Shown: positions 11,750 through 22,790, numbered from the stretch's first letter. The stretch is DNA of 64,000 bases from Rugalucina vietnamica (GCA_964017185.1 OZ024872.1:38756188-38820187); one strand, 5' to 3'. Notes: generated by a model not told the origin, from the letters alone. Translations and numbers: made by a program.

Positions 11750-12350
11750 ATAAGCTCTTGTCTGACAAAGTAGAAGCAATTCCAACAAATAGAGAGGCGA
11801 CAATCAAATGCTCAGAATTTGGAAAGACAAGAGTTTATAACGATTAGCTTTGGAATGCGATCTTACAAGTTGCGATTAGCTTGTGCACCGCGACTTTTTT
11901 TTATTAAACATCACCTGAGCGCGTTTTGCTCAAGAGCGGCCTCTTAGTGCTTATTGTTTATTAGAAAACGGTTTTAAAAGAAAGTTGGTGACATAAATGA
12001 GGCGCTACTCGACAAAGCCAACGGTGTGGTTTTTGCACATTTTGTCATGAAAACGTTACTCAATGCGTTACTCTATGCGTCAATTGATTGCGACTATCAC
12101 TGTTATATTAAGAAACTGTGAATATTGTAATAAGACAGTCACACGCTAGTCTTTTTTGTCTGGACACAGTGATTGTTTCTCCTTTAACGGTGCGGCTAAC
12201 ATGTATACTTAAACGATTACAGGATGGAGCTAATGAGGAGCTAATGAACAGCAGCTTGCTGTACAAGAATGGGGATGGGGGGGGGGTTATATTTCGAGAA
12301 AAAGTAAACGATATCGGCATGTGATACACACTTACTGTTGATATCAGTGA
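11750..12350. other. No recognised feature
   Basis: Contains a G run at 12278-12287 and no coding or repeat signal that I can support. Confidence 0.4.
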
Positions 12351-12351
12351 A

Positions 12352-13403
12352 CATTTTCGACTTGCCAACTCGAGTTACTCAAGTAACCAGAGTTACTGTA
12401 ACACGCTAGCCATATCGAATATGTAGGTGGTCCGAATCAAAATAATTTTCAAAAGAATTGTACAAAAATATAAAACAAGGATTTTTTAAAACAAACTTGG
12501 CCACCTGACTCTTGATTCAAACATGTTTCATTCCATCGCTCAATGATCGTGAATAATGACGTCAACATCTTGTTCACGTCAATGGTTACCGGCTAATATA
12601 CAGAAACACGATGGAAAAAGCTTTCTTTAAGGTTATCAAACGCGGCCAAAAATAAAAAGTACCATGCTAGTTATCCTTCGACATTGGTTGCTAATATTTT
12701 TTCCAATTATTTTCTGTCATTTTTGACGAAGTTTAATAAGAAACTTTGAAACGGCGTCATTGTAGTTACTCAGAATCACGTTTAATCGCATGCTGTTATT
12801 TTATGCTCTCAAAGGACATGGATTGTTTGATGTTTGGAACTAAAGGTATATTTTTAAATTCTGGGTGTTTATGTTATAAAACTAAGTGTAAACATTGGAA
12901 AAATTAACAAGCATCATATAATATTCCGACGTTATTAAGATCTCCCGTGGAACATCGTGTGTTCGGTAGTGGGGTGGGGTTGAGCAAAAATGCCGCCGAA
13001 AAAGGCATATGATTTGGTCCTCGGCATATTTGATAAGGTGCACTGTATGACTACCTGCACAAAATTTGAAGGGTAAATCCATCGGTAGTTATATATAGTC
13101 CATGATTCGGACTACCTCCGATTGATTCGCTTTGACTTCATTTATGTATAGAATTTCACGCTCCAGTGGTCATAGCCACTTGCTTGGTCAAAAATTAAAG
13201 CCATTACAATTGATGACGAACTAAACTGGTTTCAAGTTAGTTTTAAGTTTATAATACAAAATTCATATGCGCATGCGCAGCAATTTTCATGAACTTGATT
13301 CGGAAAGGGTACAACAAGTGTCTCTACTTTTGCGAATGTGGGTCAGTACAGTAACTTATGATGTTTGGAAAATCGAGTTACTCGAGTTGACAAGTCGAAA
13401 GTG
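12352..13403. mobile_element. TIR element, about 1.05 kb, unclassified
   Basis: The left end CATTTTCGACTTGCCAACTC matches, inverted, the right end GAGTTGACAAGTCGAAAGTG. A second inverted pair lies further in: GGTGGTCCGAATCA near 12428 and TGATTCGGACTACC near 13102. TCAGTGAA on the left and TCAGTAAG on the right could be an imperfect target duplication. No transposase frame was found. Confidence 0.6.
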
Positions 13404-13409
13404 CTCAGT

Positions 13410-13945
13410 AAGGAAGATGGTGGTTCAGAACAAAAGGGCGAATTCCTCTCTAATTCACAATAGAATTATTATATAGAGGACTTTCATGAAATAGAGCATT
13501 GATTTTATGAAATAGAGGAATTGCCTTAAAAATGCATACAGCTCCTATAAAACAAATAGAGGGACGTAGCTAAAATCCATGTTCATTTAAGCTGTCATTT
13601 TGTAAAACTCACTTTTGCATCAAACTGAAAAATGACCAATAATGCAAATGTCAAAATTGTCATAAATATAATATAAATGCTCTGTACTCAAATAGTCAAA
13701 GTGGATTGGCATGTGTGTGCTCAGATCATAAGCAGTGGCTCCACAAAGTTTAAATGGATATGACAGCGTATCATTCTGACAATGATGTTAAATACATCAA
13801 ATTATTTCATGTGAATATCCTAGCGTGACTGGAGTACATACCAGTGAAACACTACATTGGTAGTCATACATACTAGCGAGACATCACTCTCAATACATTC
13901 TTGCATTCTCCAATTGGAGGCGAATGTTTTAAATGTTGAATATGG
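13410..13945. other. No recognised feature
   Basis: AT-rich. A loose repeat of ATAGAGGA-like words occurs at 13475-13560. Nothing coding. Confidence 0.4.
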
Positions 13946-13949
13946 TTTT

Positions 13950-14196
13950 ATTTTTATTTCTTTAATTGAGTTTTACGTCCCTTTCAAGATTATTTCAGCT
14001 TATATGAGACGGGCCAATCAGTAGGTGGGCGAAAACAGGAGAACCCCGAGAAAAACCACCTGACACACCCGCAAGCAGAACTTGGCTTGTCTCACATGTG
14101 ACCAGTGCGGGGCTCGAACCCACACCAGACACAGCGGTGAGATGATCGAGTGATTAAGAAACAGCGCTTTTAACCGCTCGGACACGGGGGCCGCTG
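13950..14196 (-). mobile_element. tRNA-headed SINE (Leu/Ser-like head)
   Basis: Read on the minus strand it begins GGCCCCCGTGTCCGAGCGGT (A box region), then GGGTTCGAGCCCCGC (B box at 14107-14121), and a body ending near AGTTTTACGTCCC reversed at 13965-13985. Same family as 34858-35031 and the head at 55519. The A and B boxes lie in a SINE body with no acceptor end, so it is not a tRNA gene. Confidence 0.75.
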
Positions 14197-14199
14197 AAT

Positions 14200-14760
14200 A
14201 TGGTTTTAAAATCGGCAAGAGATTCATGTAATACCATGTAATAAGACCAGAAGATATCCATATCTTCTAGTCTTTTTATAAAAAAGGTTCGTTTGTCACT
14301 TCAGCTACGATGTACACCAATGTATCTTTTACGTAGTTTTCTTTGGAGTGTATGTTTTAGATGATTGACTTTAATTTTGATATTTGAATTTGATATATTT
14401 TGTTTGTATGTAGAATAAAAACGATCCTTTTAGTGCATCATTCGTTTTATTACAGAAGTGACCCATGGGTGTCAATCTTTTGGTTTGCTAAATTTGGTTG
14501 GAACAAACTCTTCAGTGAAATTATACGGAAGTCATTGATTTCTTTCCCCTTGGAGTTTTTGGCACAGTTGAGAGTTTTCATGGTACACATGTCTGTTGAT
14601 AGTGCAGTCGTCAGCAAATATGCGGGCTGTTGACTTCACTGCGTCTGTAAGATCAAAGTCAGCAGAGGAGATTTACTATCAAAGAAGAAGTATGGCATAA
14701 TCTTTCAATCTGCAGTAGACGGCCGAGGACTGTGCCATGTAGGACACCATTGTCAACACT
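14200..14760. other. No recognised feature
   Basis: The strings AGAAGATATCCATATCTTCT (14250-14269) form a perfect small palindrome. Nothing coding is supported. Confidence 0.45.
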
Positions 14761-14766
14761 GGCGGA

Positions 14767-15436
14767 TTATAATTCTTCGCCATCCACGACTTCTTTCATT
14801 TTCCTGTTTGTCAAGAATTCTCGCAGCCATGAGTTGACTTTGCCATCGACGCCGTAGAGCTGCATCTTGTGGAGCAGTTTACCATGTACATGAAGAATTG
14901 TAAAGAAAGCCTGGAGAGGTCCAATTTGTGATCCACTATCAAACTTATCAAGGAGGTCATGAACGGTCATGATGAGTTGAGTTTCACACGAGTAGCCAGA
15001 TCTGAAGCCATGGTTCAGATGATTGAGGATGAGATGGTCCAGGATATGTTTACAGATAATGTGCTCCAAGATCTTACAGGAGATGCATGTTAGAGATACA
15101 GGTCTGTAATTGACATCATTTTTAACACTGGGGAGATGTATGTTAGATGAAGCACTTAACCAATCTGAGGGTAGCTTTCCCGGATCAATGGAGCGCTGAA
15201 ACATGGTCGTCAGAGAGGGGGCAAATTGACTGGCACAAGCCTTTTATCTGTCGGGTCCTTAGATATGTTGATGCCTTGGAGTAACTTCTGAAAACACCGT
15301 TAGTGGTGATGTGAAGGGGTGATATTGGATGTCTGGCTCTCTTCTTTGTATCAGAGAGTAACTGTTGCTGGTCATCATCACGTGTGAAACTTGACTGGAA
15401 TCGCTCTTGACTGGATCTGTGCTTTCCCCTTGTCAT
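14767..15436 (-). pseudogene. CR1-like reverse transcriptase fragment, minus strand
   Basis: Two overlapping frames (15436-15185 and 15204-14767) carry the RT N-terminal part: LPSDWLSASSNIHLP, NYRPVSLTCISCKILEHIIC, then NHGFRSGYSCETQL. The palm A block that should hold the first catalytic Asp is replaced by QIGPLQAFFTILHVHGKLLH, so it is catalytically dead by deletion. SWLREFLTNRKMKEVVDGE is the last recognisable block, and palm B and C are missing. Confidence 0.8.
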
Positions 15437-15490
15437 CGTACATTAGCTGACCCATCTTCTTTAATTGCGTAACGCCAACACAATCTGGAT

Positions 15491-15727
15491 CCAGTTGTTC
15501 AAAGCATCGTTAGCTTAACGATATCGTTAAGACATAAATTTGTTAAGCAAATATCAGCAAAAGTAACAAATACACTGTTATTTTTTGTTGAAAAAATGTG
15601 AGAATCCTTTGCAGTGCAAAGGATTCTCACATTTTTTTCAACCAAAAATAACAGTGTATTTGTAATATTAATGTTTGAAATTTTAACGAAACGTTAACTA
15701 ACGATGTCGTTAGTTTTGAACAACTGG
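15491..15727. mobile_element. Foldback MITE with CCAGTTGTTCAAA ends
   Basis: The ends CCAGTTGTTCAAA and TTTGAACAACTGG are inverted. ATCGTTA-rich subterminal blocks follow on both sides. The centre is a near-perfect hairpin with ~48-bp arms (about 15566-15661) around TTTGCAGTGCAAA. It lies between the endonuclease and RT fragments of the minus-strand CR1-like element, so it probably inserted into it. Confidence 0.8.
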
Positions 15728-15729
15728 GC

Positions 15730-15955
15730 CCAGGTCGCCGGGATTTTACATAGCGCCAGGAGTTATCTGCTAGTCCCTTCTGTATGGCATTGTTGAAGTG
15801 GTTGATTTCTGTCTCCTTGAACTCCTTCTTGCAAGTCTTCTGGAAGGCTTTGAAAGAACCCTACTAGTTTGAATTAATTCTTGCCACGCTTATACAATCT
15901 TGCTTTTTGCCACACCATTCTCCTCAAGCTTCTGTCGCTACCTTCTGTCGCTACA
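15730..15955 (-). other. Probable middle part of the minus-strand CR1-like element
   Basis: Position between the endonuclease and RT fragments suggests this, but no clean frame is visible. Confidence 0.3.
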
Positions 15956-15961
15956 AGGTAG

Positions 15962-16070
15962 CGATTTCTAAAGGGTCACTGGAGAGGTTTAAGTAGCCGA
16001 AACCGCGGTATGGCCCATACCTTTTCTCATTAATATGCTCACTGCTCTTAAAGGATCTCAATTTTATTTT
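15962..16070 (+). repeat. R2 repeat
   Basis: Shares CGAAACCGCGGTATGGCCCA and CTCATTAATATGCTCACTGC and TCTTAAAGGATCT with copies at 31262, 34107 and 34462. Confidence 0.75.
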
Positions 16071-16259
16071 TATTCATAGACTTTCGTCGGAATATTTTAG
16101 TCCATGGAATGCTTTACACCTGTTTTAAAAGTGCACCATAAGTCTTCAACTGTTATGGAAGGGTGTCCATGTCATCATAGATATTTTGCCAGTTTGCTTT
16201 GGAGATGTACAATTTCCGGGGTTTCTGCTTTATGAACTGGGGAATAATGTCAATGTCTG

Positions 16260-16496
16260 TCACAACCATAGCATGATCACTGATTCCTGGTAACCATGTA
16301 GAGGACTTAGCATTGGTGTGTTGTTCGTAAACACCAGATCAAGTAGATTCTTGTGTCTTGTCGCTTGGAAATGCACCCGGGAAAAGCCATGTTCTGTGGT
16401 GAGATCCAAGAGGGCTTGTTGTCCTTGACGCAGCACCTTTGTAACTTTTTTCTTGTTGAACTTATCTTCTGGTAGGAGCCACACTGAGTCAATCAA
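16260..16496 (-). pseudogene. CR1-like endonuclease C-terminal fragment
   Basis: Read on the minus strand, HGFSRVHFQATRHKNLLDLV followed by FTNNTPMLS is the end of the APE-type endonuclease seen in CR1 elements (usual form: thr...lDLvfTn). The domain ends at HGYQESVIM, where the SDHD motif should lie and is lost. Belongs with the RT fragment at 14767-15436. Confidence 0.65.
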
Positions 16497-16545
16497 TTTC
16501 TGATCATCATCTCAGGTGTTGGGTGGGTGGCTAAATTTTGAATAG
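16485..16545 (-). repeat. Segment shared with 21945-22005
   Basis: CAATTTCTGATCATCA, CTCAGGTGT and GGGTGGGTGGCTAAATTT occur in the same order near 21955-22001. Here they adjoin the endonuclease fragment, so this is probably part of the same non-LTR family. Confidence 0.6.
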
Positions 16546-16568
16546 AGCAAAGTAAGTACTACTAAACA

Positions 16569-16870
16569 GAATACAAGTAGGCAATCGGGAAAAGGAGCAA
16601 TCAAAAAGAAATTCCCACTCCAAAAACCTGGATGGGGAAAAACTAAATTGACAATTAGGTACTTATACTAAGAAAACATATCGTAGGCCGAGTGAGCAGC
16701 TATTTCTCAATAGGCAGCCACTCAGTTATCCGAACTTAAAATATGAAAACGTACATAGGGTTCAAACAGCACAAAAATTCGACTCCATGACATAAAACAA
16801 ATGGAACCACAACAGAAGTATCGCTTTAGAACGATCAGTATTACATGATAACCATCATGGTGAATCAAAA
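16569..16870 (+). repeat. R1 dispersed repeat, 3' truncated
   Basis: ATACAAGTAGGCAATCGGGA, CAGCTATTTCTCAATAGGCA and GGAACCACAACAGAAGTATC follow the R1 order. The CTGCAGTGG end is missing. Confidence 0.75.
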
Positions 16871-17136
16871 ACGAGGACTCACAGATTCAGTAAGCTGCCC
16901 GACGATGGAGATCCCTGGGCGCCGAATAACTTACTGAAACCCGGAGCAAAAGGAAATCACCAGTTGAACACCGGTGGCCAAGCAACAGACAAGAAGCTCA
17001 ATATCATATCCTTGGTCCAGAGCATCAGTTATTTCTTCTAGAATTTCTAGCAATTGTGTGATACAGGATTTTCCATGTTGATGTGGACTAATATGATATT
17101 ATGGTCCCGGAGACCGGACCTTAGAAACACCCCAAA

Positions 17137-17183
17137 TCACCCCCCCCCCCCCCCAAAAAAAAAAAAAAAAAAAAAAAAAAAAA
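17137..17183 (+). repeat. Poly-C / poly-A low-complexity tract
   Basis: A run of C is followed by about 27 A, inside C- and A-rich sequence. The rest of 16900-17540 also holds a (CA)n tract at about 17297-17317 and no gene. Confidence 0.9.
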
Positions 17184-17562
17184 CGCCAAATCACCCAAAA
17201 CTACCCCAAACATTATCTTAATCACACCCAAACTACCTGAAACACATTTATCTGTATCACAAACTAGATTTTTATGGGAGCTCTACCCCCCCACCCCACA
17301 CACACACACACACACAAAGTCAGTCTTATAATTATGGGGTTAATATGGGTATACACTTAGCATATGGACTTGCTCGGAAAAAGCTCATATAAAACCCATA
17401 TACATGTATTCATGCAGTTTAGTCCTCGGTGCTACTGTCTCGGACCAAAACTAAGAGACTACTAAAGGAATGTACCCACAGAGGCTGTCTAGCATGATTT
17501 AGTGTCGGGGATAATTATGTGAGTTATGTGAGTGTTTATTTGAACTAAACCGTTCTCTTGAT

Positions 17563-17989
17563 ATGACTGCACAGTTGAATGGTAATGGTACTTTATGGTT
17601 GCTTGGAGACTTTAATTTTCCAAAGTTTACATGGAACCATGAGCATGTACCCTCAATGAAATCTGGGTCAGACTTTCCCTCAAACTATGAAACCTTTTTC
17701 AATCTTTTGGATGACTTCAGCCTGGTGCAAATGGTAAATGAGCGAACCAGAGGTGAAAACGTCCTTGACCTTTTCCTAACGTCCAACCATACCCTGGTAA
17801 ATGAAAGTTTCACCTGGCATTGCTGACCACGACATTGTGGTCGCTTCCATAAATATCAAACCAAATACCAGTAAACAAGTACCCCGTACAGTCCCTTTAT
17901 TCAAAAAGGCAAACTGGACAGACTTTCGGACCCACATGAATTACAAGAAGGATGAAATATTAAAAAAATCTCCAACAGGAGTGCGTTGA
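17563..17989 (+). pseudogene. CR1-like endonuclease C-terminal half (frameshifted)
   Basis: LLGDFNFPKFTW is the catalytic Asn-containing block of APE-type endonucleases. ENVLDLFLTSNHTLV follows. A one-base shift near 17812 moves the frame to SPGIADHDIVVASI, which holds the terminal DH catalytic pair. A further shift at about 17985 leads to WSAFKNALQSGISKYIPV in another frame. The first half of the domain is missing. Confidence 0.8.
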
Positions 17990-18079
17990 ACTCATTTGGT
18001 CTGCTTTTAAGAATGCTCTACAAAGCGGCATTTCTAAGTATATCCCAGTCAAAACATTTGGCACTAAAAGAAGCCTACC

Positions 18080-20068
18080 TTGGATTACCCAAGAAAAAAC
18101 GCCTTGTCAGGAAAAGAGACAGCCTCTATTAAAAAACAGAAGAGAGGCAGACCAAAAGACAGACACCACTTCAAACAGGTTAAACATCTTGTACAAAGTA
18201 AAATTAAGACAGCCTACAACAATAACCTGCAAAACATACTTGGACTAACTGAAGACGGAAGTGACACCACTGGAAATGACTCAGGATTTGTACCTAAAAA
18301 GCTCTTTTCACTTATTGAAAATGCAAGACAGGATGCACAGGGTGTCTCCCCTCTGAATGACCCTCGTACAAACCAAACCTCCTCCATAAATGAGGAAAAG
18401 GCAAACATTCTAAACAGACAGTTTCAATCAGTTTTCTCACAGCTATCCCCACTAAAACTTGGCCAGATATGCACTGATAAGCTTCAGCAGTACTTCAATA
18501 GAAATATTCCAGATACATTCAAATGTAGCTACACTCAAATGCCAGACATCAACATAAACCTGAATGGAATCATCAAATTTCTCTTTAACTTGCGACCAGA
18601 CAAAGCAGTCGGCCCTGGTGAAATTAGACCCATCGTACTAAGGGAATTGAGAGTGGAGATTGCCCCTGTCATCCAACTGATTTTTGAAAAATCTCTTACC
18701 ACTGGTACACTTCCTTCTGACTGGACTAAAGCCAATGTAAGCCCCATTTTCAAGAAAGGTGAGAAAAGTGATCCCTCCAGTTATAGGCCCATCTCCTTGA
18801 CTTGTATATTGTGCAAGGTGATGGAGCATATAATTGCTTCGAACATTACTGCTCACTTCAACAAGCATAACACCTTATATGATCTTCAACATGGTTTTAG
18901 GCAGAAAAGGTCTTGTGAGACACAGTTACTCCAATTAGTTGAAGACCTAGGAAGACAGCTCATGAAAGGTAATCAAACAGACTTAGTGCCGCTAGACTTC
19001 AGCAAAGCCTTTGACAAGGTAAATCACCTAAAATTACTCTTCGAACTTTCTCAGCATGGTGTCAAAGGCAATACACTCAACTGGATCCGAGCGTTTCTCT
19101 TGGGACGAACCCAGGCAGTAGTGCTGGAGGGGGAGAGGTCAGCGGAGGTCCCTGTGACATCAGGTGTGCCACAGGGTTCTGTGCTCGGCCCTCTCCTCTT
19201 CCTGCTCTACATCAATGATTTGCCTCAAAATATACAGTCTCAGGTAAGGTTGTTCGCCGACGATACGGCAGTCTACTTAACAGTTACCTCACTTGAAGAT
19301 GCAAATATATTACAGTCTGACCTAGATACCTTGGAGGAATGGTAACGGACCTGGGACATGGAATTTAACCCAGGAAAATGCCAAGTTCTCCACATAACAA
19401 GATCCCGGCAACCACTCCAGTCTCAATACACTCTCCATGGTCAGGTATTGGAATCAGTAGACAGTGCTAAATATTTTGGCGTCAACATCTCTCAAGATCT
19501 AAGTTGGAATCATCGCATAAACGAAATTACAGGTAAAGCAAATAGAACACTCGGCTTCATCAAGAGAAATGTAAAAACCAAAAATGAACAGGTTAAGGAA
19601 TTAGCATATAAGACCCTAGTTTGACCGCAGGTCGAATACGCCTCCTCAGTTTGGACCCCCCATACAAAGGAAAACATTTTAAAAATTGAAATGACACAAA
19701 GACGAGCTGCCAGATGGGTCAAAAACAACTACTCCACTCATGACAGTGTCTCACACATGCTTGACAACCTAGGTTGGCGATCACTTGAAAATCGACGCAT
19801 TGACTCTAGGCTAATCATGTTCTATAAGAGTGTATATGGCCATGTGGCAATACAGATGCCAACATATTTTGAGCAACCCCAGAGATTCACTCGACACATG
19901 CACCCTCTCTCGTATAGACAAATCCATACCCAAACAAAGTATTATCAGCAGTCTTTTTATCCAGCCATAATTGTTCTTTGGAACAGGCTCCCCTCGGAAC
20001 TTGTGCTTAGGACTGATCTTGACTCCTTCCAAGAACGAGTCTGCCAGATCAAACATAGGTCTATGTAA
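18080..20068 (+). pseudogene. CR1-like reverse transcriptase and C-terminal tail
   Basis: The open part is 421 codons. YNNNLQNILG and RPDKAVGPGEIRPIVL precede PSDWTKANVSPIFKKG and SYRPISLTCILCKVMEHII. Palm A LDFSKAFDKVNH is at about residue 305, palm B SGVPQGSVLGPLLFLLYIND at about 361, and palm C FADDTAVYL at about 391, so all three catalytic Asp are present. TAA at 19343 and TGA at 19622 break an otherwise continuous frame (MEFNPGKCQVLHITRS; then AARWVKNNYSTHDSVSHML; then ILWNRLPSEL-like VLWNRLPSELV). Both stops fit single C-to-T changes from Gln and Arg codons. Final stop at 20066-20068. Confidence 0.9.
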
Positions 20069-20446
20069 AAAACAAAGTGGGGCCCGATGTCTGGTGTAAT
20101 GTCTTCACCACAAAAGAGAGTATTGTCCAGTTAATAATTGACTGCCGCGAGTTCTCCAATCTGTTCTTGGACATTCATAACATATTAGAGGTTGAGAAAC
20201 TATCCAGAAATTTGTGCTATAAACTTTACAATAAGAGACTATCACTTCTTCGAAGTATTGAAGATGGTGGCCCGGGAGATAACACCTAATCTGATGTACC
20301 GATAAGTTTTTCCTCAGAAATAGCCCAGAGACACTCAATAACAATCAACGTAAACCTACCCTGAGTACAGGGGTGCTCCTACATAGAGGAGGCTTATACG
20401 AATCAGAAGAAGGTCCCCATAAATTCTAACACTGTTTTTAACCTGC
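20069..20446. other. 3' flank of the CR1-like element, unrecognised
   Basis: No coding or repeat signal supported. The sequence ends in the CTGC copy (20443-20446) that flanks the next element. Confidence 0.4.
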
Positions 20447-20648
20447 TGTAACGGGATAGTCCCCCTTGTAGAATACGTTGGTGCAACGTATTAACGGCAT
20501 ATTAGCGGGTAGTAATATGCAAATTAGAAACTCGAAACTTTGTGATTAGAGTAAGTGTTAGGTATATAGCGCAGTAAACCACCCTTGGTGGATGAGCATG
20601 CTTTTCCACCGACGGGGTTGCTGTGGCTTGGCTCGGCCGTTCGTTACA
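20447..20648 (+). repeat. 5' LTR of the TRIM-like element
   Basis: TG...CA ends within a TGTAACG/CGTTACA inverted terminus. Internal hairpin AATACGTTGGTGCAACGTAT. Identical to 20754-20955. Confidence 0.85.
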
Positions 20649-20650
20649 TT

Positions 20651-20668
20651 TGGTGGCAGCGGTGGGAT
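20651..20668 (+). promoter_or_regulatory. Putative primer-binding site (tRNA-Leu-like)
   Basis: TGGTGGCAGCGGTGGGAT lies 2 bp downstream of the 5' LTR, as in animal Gypsy elements primed by tRNA-Leu. Confidence 0.65.
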
Positions 20669-20717
20669 AATGACAACTGCCAGAACGGAGTTGCCTTACC
20701 CATGTAGTCCCCAGGCC

Positions 20718-20736
20718 AAGACTCGGGGCGAGTCTT
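20718..20736 (+). other. Perfect hairpin inside the TRIM-like element
   Basis: AAGACTCG, loop GGG, CGAGTCTT. Could be a packaging or dimerisation signal; this is a guess. Confidence 0.5.
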
Positions 20737-20753
20737 CTCGGAAGGGGAAGTAA

Positions 20754-20955
20754 TGTAACGGGATAGTCCCCCTTGTAGAATACGTTGGTGCAACGTATTA
20801 ACGGCATATTAGCGGGTAGTAATATGCAAATTAGAAACTCGAAACTTTGTGATTAGAGTAAGTGTTAGGTATATAGCGCAGTAAACCACCCTTGGTGGAT
20901 GAGCATGCTTTTCCACCGACGGGGTTGCTGTGGCTTGGCTCGGCCGTTCGTTACA
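20754..20955 (+). repeat. 3' LTR of the TRIM-like element
   Basis: Same 202 bases as the 5' LTR, preceded by the purine tract GGAAGGGGAAG and TAA. Confidence 0.85.
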
Positions 20956-21253
20956 CTGCTTTTAAACATCACTCTGCACTAACACTATCAACTTTTTATC
21001 ATTCTCACTGTTTTTACTTTCACATCTGCTAAAATCTAGCTTTTATTTTTGCACTGACAACGCGACTGCACATAATACTCGTGAGAGGGTGCTGCAGTAT
21101 GAAAAGATAGATAGAGTGAGTTGTGCAACTGTTGTATGTTTGACGTATCTGAGATTTTTCTGACAGTCTATAATCAACTTCTAAAAGAACTTATATACAG
21201 TGGGGCGCGAACCCGTACGAAAGTGAATGATTACGTTACTCTCCGTTTCTTTC

Positions 21254-21906
21254 GAATCCGGGTCAACTCGGCCTCGGGTCAAGTCGGCCCGGGTCAACTC
21301 GGCCGGGTCAAGTCGGCCTTATATTTAAATATATAGTTATGGTAAAAGCAGATATGAGGTAATGCTTATTTATAATTCTCATTTTAACCAGTTATTTTCG
21401 TCTGTCTCTTCCATAATATACACGGGAATATACATGAGAATTAAAATATATTAATCATACCATTGAATATACCAGAAGGCCTACCGCTGCAATTGGGTGT
21501 AGCCAAAAGTAACCACACTTTATTTAATTGCGGTACTGTTTTAGGTGTGAACGCTTTACTATAATGCACATATAATTCAATGCCTGAAATTAAAACTTAT
21601 TAAGTTGCATGCTCGTTTTCCCTATAGGCAGTTTACACCCTATGAACATTTTGCCTTTGCTCAATAAGCAGTGATAAGGAGATTGTTGATCCGTTTGTAA
21701 TACTAAAATTAATGTCATCCTATATTTTTGTACGTATCCAGAATATATCAACATATATAATCATTATTCATATCTAAAAGCATCATGCACTTATAAAATA
21801 CCCCTCCTGTAATAGAAAAAGTAAGAGGCCGAGTTGACCCGGCCGAGTTAACCCGAGGCCGAGTTGACTCACTGGCCGAGTTCGTATCAGGCCGAGTTGA
21901 CCCGCT
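21254..21906. mobile_element. TIR element with iterated GGGTCAACTCGG motif
   Basis: The left end carries four head-to-tail copies of a 14-18-bp motif of the form CGGGTCAACTCGGCC. The right end carries about four copies inverted, as GGCCGAGTTGACCCG. The 12-mer TCCGTTTCTTTC flanks it at 21242-21253 and 21907-21918. The interior is AT-rich with no transposase. The class is unclear. Confidence 0.7.
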
Positions 21907-21931
21907 TCCGTTTCTTTCCACCACTATCTAT

Positions 21932-21979
21932 CTATCTTCTGATACTGAGTCGATCAATTTCTGATCATCACCTCAGGTG
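21932..21979 (+). repeat. 47-bp inverted repeat, left copy
   Basis: Begins CTATCTTCTGATACTGAGTC and ends CCTCAGGTG. The inverted partner is at 22953-23000. Confidence 0.7.
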
Positions 21980-22009
21980 TGGGGTGGGTGGCTAAATTTA
22001 GAATTTAGT

Positions 22010-22790
22010 CAAGGGAAAATTAAACATTTGGGGTGGACCATTAAAACTATTTACAAGATATAGATGAGAGGCATACTAAAACACTTTCGACATTAGGAGA
22101 AATGGGTTCGTTTATCGAGACAACACGCGTGTCGTTCCGATGTAAGGCGAAAAAACTTTAATTTAAGGAGCGAAACGTCTATAAATTTTTACCGCCTATT
22201 CCTGTCGAGCGTGACGTCAGAGGTCATTAGCATTTACATGTGGGATCCAAAAATAACCATATCAACTGAATATTTGTCTCCACGTTTCGTTTTAGTTGGT
22301 AAGCAGAAACAGAATGGTTCCATTACCGTTAAAACCATCAGTCTGTAAACGTTAGGCTGTGTTAAATAAGTTTATTTTCCACAGAACGTCAATTTGGTTG
22401 TGCTGTCAAAAAACACATGCATACAAACGAGTGGGTGGGGTATGTGTTGACATTTCTATCTTCAAACTTGTGACATTCTTTTTCAGCCAAATTACTAGCG
22501 ATACTGAATGGGAAATGTTTTAGAACTGTAAATCAGAAATGTACAAAAACAGGTATGCGGAGATGACTGGCGCAGGGGTAGCGCAAGGCGACCAGCGATC
22601 GATCAGGGGCCCGTGATCAACTAGTGGTTATCGGCTATTTATTCTCAAAGGATACCTATAGTTAATCTTATGCTAGTCTCAACTTTAAGCCCATTATATT
22701 ACCTTACAAACATTAATTTGAATTTATTTGGAAAGCTTTTCTATTAGTATCTTGCATTTTCTGTCAGTCTGAATGTAGTTGTACTGCTTA
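22010..22790. other. No recognised feature
   Basis: Mixed-composition sequence without coding signal or repeat that I can name. Confidence 0.4.

Larger units (their letters stand above)
17545..20068 (+). mobile_element. CR1-like non-LTR retrotransposon, 5' truncated and inactive
   Basis: One element covers the endonuclease C-terminus, the complete RT and the C-terminal tail on the + strand. It has two frameshifts in the endonuclease-RT linker and two in-frame stops after the RT core. The parts are described separately. Confidence 0.85.
20447..20955 (+). mobile_element. Miniature LTR retrotransposon (TRIM-like)
   Basis: Two 202-bp direct repeats (20447-20648 and 20754-20955) begin TGTAACGGG and end CGTTACA. 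By eye they are identical. They enclose 105 bp. Two bases after the first repeat is TGGTGGCAGCGGTGGGAT, which resembles a tRNA-Leu primer-binding site of Gypsy-type elements. GGAAGGGGAAG, a purine tract, sits 3 bp before the second repeat. CTGC flanks both sides (20443-20446, 20956-20959), a 4-bp target duplication. No open frame encodes gag or pol, so it would depend on proteins from another element. Confidence 0.85.

Noticed and set aside
15185-15436. Independent gene on the minus strand
   Set aside because: It sits directly upstream, in an overlapping frame, of the RT fragment ending at 14767 and matches the pre-RT segment of a CR1-like element.
18214-18868. Minus-strand open frames within the CR1-like RT
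   Set aside because: They are antisense shadows of the RT reading frame.
20502-20807. 101-codon minus-strand frame across the TRIM-like element
   Set aside because: It crosses LTR and internal region without any motif; the repeat structure explains the sequence better.
20447-20955. Simple local duplication of 202 bp
   Set aside because: TG..CA ends, a primer-site-like sequence next to the first copy, a purine tract before the second and CTGC on both outer sides fit an LTR element better.
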